Source: Campylobacterales bacterium
Lineage (GTDB): Bacteria; Campylobacterota; Campylobacteria; Campylobacterales; Arcobacteraceae
NCBI GenBank assembly: GCA_027064245.1
Contig: JAMOPZ010000375.1
Span: 1-8,614 of the forward strand
Reading direction: 5' to 3'
Length of the DNA: 8,614 bases
Made by a program: the position numbers and the translations under genes. Shown piece by piece: positions 6,425 to 8,614 of this stretch (position 1 is its first letter; each line of letters opens with the position of its first letter). The notes under the pieces are model-generated. The model was not told the DNA's origin. It saw nothing but the letters and a program-made list of their open reading frames with translations, and made no database searches.

Positions 6425-7852
6425 ATGGGAAAATTTGTAAAAGATATAGATAGTTTCTTTGATTATTGTAAAGAAAATGAGGTAGAGTTTGTAGATTTAA
6501 GATTTACAGATTTAAAAGGTGCTTGGCATCATTTAACTTATAGAATGAGTGCAGTAAATGCTGATAACTTAGAAAATGGTTTTCCATTTGATGGATCTAG
6601 TGTAGACGCATGGCAACCAATTAATGAATCAGATATGCTTTTAAAAGCTGATGTTAAAACAGCATTTTTAGATCCATTTACAGCAGATAGTACTGCTATT
6701 GTTATTTGTGATGTATATGATATCTATGAAAATGAACTTTATGCAAAATGTCCACGAAGTATTGCGAAAAAAGCACTTAAACATGCAGAAGATATAGGTG
6801 TTGCAGATGCTGCATATTTTGGACCAGAAAATGAATTTTTTATTTTTGATGATGTAAAATTTACAGATAGTATAAATGAAGCTGGATACAAAGTAGAATC
6901 AACTGAAGGTGAATGGGCAAATAACTATGATATTGAAGGTGGAAATACAGGTCATAGACCAGGAACAAAAGGTGGATACTTTCCAGTACAACCTACAGAT
7001 TCTATGGTAGATTTAAGAGCTGAGATGATGCTAGTATTAGAGCAAGTTGGTCTTGAAGTTATCTTAGGACACCATGAAGTTGCTCAAGCTCAAGGTGAAA
7101 TAGGAATTGTATTTGGAGATATTATAACTGCTGGGGATAATGTACAAAAATATAAATATGTAGTAAAAATGATAGCACATTTAAATGGAAAAACAGCTAC
7201 ATTTATGCCAAAACCACTTTATGGTGATAACGGAAATGGTATGCATGTACATCAAAGTTTATGGAAAGATGGTAAAAACTTATTCTATAAAGAGGGAAAT
7301 TATGGAAATCTTTCTGATATGGCTAGACACTATGCTGGAGGTATTTTTAAACATGCAGCTGCAGTTGCTTCTTTTACAAACCCATCAACAAACTCTTATA
7401 AAAGATTGATCCCAGGATTTGAAGCACCAAGTATCTTAACATACTCTGCAAAAAACAGATCAGCAGCTTGTAGAATTCCTTATGGAGCAGGTGAAAAAGC
7501 TACAAGAATTGAGATGAGATTCCCAGATTCTACTGCTTGTCCTTATATTGCATTTGCAGCTATGATGATGGCTGGACTTGATGGTATTAAAAACAAAACT
7601 GAACCAGTAGGTCCTATGGATGAAGATCTATTTGAATTATCTTTAGATGAGATTAGAGAGAAAAATATTCCTCAAATGCCTCATACTTTAAGAGAATCTT
7701 TAGAGGGATTAATTTCTGATAATGAGTTCTTACAACCTGTATTTACAAAAGAGATGATAGATACTTATCAACACTATCAGTTTGAAAGACAAGTTTGGCC
7801 AGATGAGGCAAGACCTACTGCTTTTGAATTTGCTACAACTTATTCTTGTTAA
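6425..7852 (+). CDS. glnA: Glutamine synthetase type I, lacking the adenylylation tyrosine
   Basis: Dodecameric cytoplasmic enzyme that makes glutamine from glutamate, ammonia and ATP, the main ammonia-assimilation step. Family blocks are intact: FDGSSVDAW (55-63), metal ligands Glu135 and Glu137 in GPENEFF, the ATP-site stretch KPLYGDNGNGMHVH (263-276), NPSTNSYKRLIPGFEAP (319-335) with the flap Glu333, and NRSAACRIP (344-352). Length (475) is normal for the beta type. The adenylylation loop, NLYDLP in E. coli, reads DLFELS here, with Phe403 in place of the modified Tyr, so GlnE-type control is not possible at this site. H. pylori glutamine synthetase has a similar reported change. AAGGA at 6414-6418 is 6 bases before the ATG. 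The gene stands alone, with its own promoter and terminator; no glnB, amtB or ntr gene is adjacent. Confidence 0.98.
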   Translation: MGKFVKDIDSFFDYCKENEVEFVDLRFTDLKGAWHHLTYRMSAVNADNLENGFPFDGSSVDAWQPINESDMLLKADVKTAFLDPFTADSTAIVICDVYDIYENELYAKCPRSIAKKALKHAEDIGVADAAYFGPENEFFIFDDVKFTDSINEAGYKVESTEGEWANNYDIEGGNTGHRPGTKGGYFPVQPTDSMVDLRAEMMLVLEQVGLEVILGHHEVAQAQGEIGIVFGDIITAGDNVQKYKYVVKMIAHLNGKTATFMPKPLYGDNGNGMHVHQSLWKDGKNLFYKEGNYGNLSDMARHYAGGIFKHAAAVASFTNPSTNSYKRLIPGFEAPSILTYSAKNRSAACRIPYGAGEKATRIEMRFPDSTACPYIAFAAMMMAGLDGIKNKTEPVGPMDEDLFELSLDEIREKNIPQMPHTLRESLEGLISDNEFLQPVFTKEMIDTYQHYQFERQVWPDEARPTAFEFATTYSC

Positions 7853-7873
7853 TATCGCAAAAGTCATTTATTT

Positions 7874-7901
7874 AAAAAAAGAGCTTAACGGCTCTTTTTT
7901 T
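7874..7901 (+). terminator. Intrinsic terminator of glnA
   Basis: GAGC at 7881-7884 pairs with GCTC at 7891-7894, closed by a T-G wobble and a TAAC tetraloop. The stem extends through seven A at 7874-7880 facing seven T at 7895-7901, which also form the U-tract. It begins 21 bases after the glnA stop. The A and T runs make it potentially active in both directions. Confidence 0.93.
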
Positions 7902-7930
7902 ATATTATATAAAAAATCAAGGAACAATAT

Positions 7931-8458
7931 ATGAAAAATAATATTTTAGTTATTATGTTACTTACTATATCTATATTATTTGTAGGATGTAGTAGCAAAT
8001 TAGAAGAAAAAGAGCAAGTTACTATTACAAGTGGTAAAGTAAGTGATGGTGTGATAGTAGGGAAAAAGTTACAAGATTATACATTTTCAGATCAATTTGA
8101 TAAATCTCATTCATTAACAAATAAAACAAAAAAAGTAATTTTTGTATTTACAAAATCTACAGGACACTTAGTAAAAGCTTATCTTAAAAAACAAGATGAT
8201 CAGTATTTACAAAAGCGTAATATTGATTTTATAGCAGATGTAAGTGGTATGCCATCTATTATCTATAAAATGTTTGCATTACCTGATTTTAAAAAAAGTA
8301 ATTATAAAGTTTTGCTTATACAAGATGAGAAAAAGTCAGCTGTTTTTAGAGATGATAAACATAAAGATTCTGTTATGATTATATCTTTAGATAATAAAGT
8401 AGTAAAAAATGTAAAATTTATAACTACCCAAAAAGATCTTATAAATTCTATTAATTAA
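7931..8458 (+). CDS. Small lipoprotein, probable thioredoxin-like fold without redox cysteines
   Basis: I do not recognise a named family. Residues 1-19 are a lipoprotein signal peptide, with Lys2, a hydrophobic core and the lipobox FVGC, so Cys20 should be lipidated; Ser at +2 favours the outer membrane. After a charged linker, the rest (about 35-175) reads like a thioredoxin/peroxiredoxin-type domain: a DYTFSDQFDKSHSL entry (49-62), a hydrophobic strand KVIFVFTKSTGH (68-79), then VSGMPSIIY (104-112) with a Met-Pro pair that could be the cis-proline loop, and late strands VLLIQD and VMIISLDN. No Cys exists apart from Cys20, so no CxxC chemistry is possible. A binding or assembly role in the envelope is inference. 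AAGGA at 7919-7923 lies 7 bases before the ATG. It is separated from glnA by a terminator; I see no clear promoter in the short gap. Confidence 0.7.
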   Translation: MKNNILVIMLLTISILFVGCSSKLEEKEQVTITSGKVSDGVIVGKKLQDYTFSDQFDKSHSLTNKTKKVIFVFTKSTGHLVKAYLKKQDDQYLQKRNIDFIADVSGMPSIIYKMFALPDFKKSNYKVLLIQDEKKSAVFRDDKHKDSVMIISLDNKVVKNVKFITTQKDLINSIN

Positions 8459-8479
8459 AGTATAGTTTAATAATACTTT
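8457..8479 (+). repeat. Inverted repeat between the lipoprotein gene and ffs
   Basis: AAAGTAT at 8457-8463 pairs perfectly with ATACTTT at 8473-8479 around a 9-base loop. The left arm takes in the last two bases of the lipoprotein stop codon and the right arm abuts the ffs -10 region. It could be a weak terminator, though the U-tract is only three bases, or a protein-binding palindrome over the ffs promoter. Confidence 0.4.
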
Positions 8480-8487
8480 GATATAAT
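8479..8487 (+). promoter_or_regulatory. Extended -10 promoter of ffs
   Basis: TGATATAAT is a perfect extended -10 (TGN plus TATAAT at 8482-8487). It lies 7 bases before base 8494, where the terminal stem of the RNA begins. No convincing -35 is visible, which is usual for vegetative promoters in Campylobacterota. Confidence 0.75.
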
Positions 8488-8493
8488 TCTATC

Positions 8494-8597
8494 ACTTTTC
8501 CTAGACCTTTACAATCAAAGTAAAAGGCAACTCCCCAGGGTAGGAATACAGCAAGGAACTTTTTTCTTTGGTGTGTTTAGGTATCTGGGAAGAGTAC
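8494..8597 (+). ncRNA. ffs: Signal recognition particle RNA, 4.5S type
   Basis: RNA component of the signal recognition particle, which with Ffh (not in this window) targets membrane proteins to the translocon. The conserved domain IV tip is exact: AGG (8537-8539), stem GTA (8540-8542), tetraloop GGAA (8543-8546), stem TAC (8547-8549), then AGCA (8550-8553), which together form the symmetric internal loop bound by the Ffh M domain. The rod is closed by a 12-base-pair terminal helix, 8494-8505 with 8584-8595 (two G-T wobbles), and by an internal helix, CAAAG (8516-8520) with CTTTG (8566-8570), continuing into A-T pairs. The length of about 104 fits the small bacterial form lacking the Alu domain. 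The exact 3' end is uncertain, and no clear terminator is seen before the window ends. Confidence 0.93.
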
Positions 8598-8614
8598 TTA
8601 TCTTCATTTTAATA

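Noticed and set aside
7185..7409. Second + frame of 74 codons inside glnA
   Set aside because: It overlaps the most conserved ATP-site region of glutamine synthetase in a different frame and has no ribosome site.
1..8614. Mobile elements, CRISPR arrays, tRNA genes or defence genes
   Set aside because: I saw no transposase, no spaced direct repeats, no cloverleaf and no phage or defence domains; base composition is even across the window.

Overview
The window is very AT-rich (roughly 27-30% G+C by eye), and every gene I can support lies on the + strand. It looks like a chromosomal housekeeping region from Campylobacterota (the former Epsilonproteobacteria). The evidence is: (i) the neighbour set rppH-lysC-hobA-holB, with HobA, a DnaA-binding protein known only from this group; (ii) a very short delta-prime subunit without P-loop or zinc finger; (iii) a glutamine synthetase with Phe in place of the adenylylated Tyr, as described for Helicobacter. 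The low G+C, a CheB that keeps its receiver domain, CheD, and a siroheme-decarboxylase-like fusion point to a free-living or Arcobacter/Sulfurimonas-like member rather than Campylobacter jejuni or Helicobacter pylori. I cannot name the genus from sequence alone.

Layout. 41-2335: cheD and cheB (chemoreceptor deamidase and methylesterase/deamidase, i.e. adaptation), then pssA (phosphatidylserine synthase), which overlaps the cheB stop codon by one base. 2373-3371: a two-module protein of the NirD/NirL (AhbA/AhbB) siroheme decarboxylase family, a fusion that automatic pipelines often label Lrp/AsnC regulator. 3438-6302: a tightly packed unit of rppH (RNA 5' pyrophosphohydrolase), lysC (aspartokinase), hobA (DnaA-binding initiation factor, TTG start) and holB (DNA polymerase III delta-prime). 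Gaps inside this unit are 1 to 9 bases. The folP gene, which follows holB in Campylobacter and Helicobacter, is not there. 6425-7852: glnA as a single gene with its own promoter and a strong intrinsic terminator (7874-7901). 7931-8458: a small lipoprotein with a probable thioredoxin-like fold but no redox cysteines. 8494-8597: the 4.5S-type signal recognition particle RNA gene (ffs), with an extended -10 promoter just upstream.

How the parts relate. CheD and CheB act on the same chemoreceptors. RppH, HobA and HolB belong to RNA turnover and replication, and LysC starts the aspartate family pathway; their grouping is conserved but not an obvious pathway. GlnA assimilates ammonia and, without the modifiable Tyr, should be controlled by expression and feedback rather than by adenylylation.

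I found no mobile element, CRISPR array, tRNA, defence system or clear new system. The items most worth a second look are the orphan siroheme-decarboxylase fusion, a possible internal start in lysC giving a separate regulatory subunit, inverted repeats around the glnA promoter, the cysteine-less thioredoxin-like lipoprotein, and the break in hobA-holB-folP order. No gene-free stretch exceeds about 125 bases.
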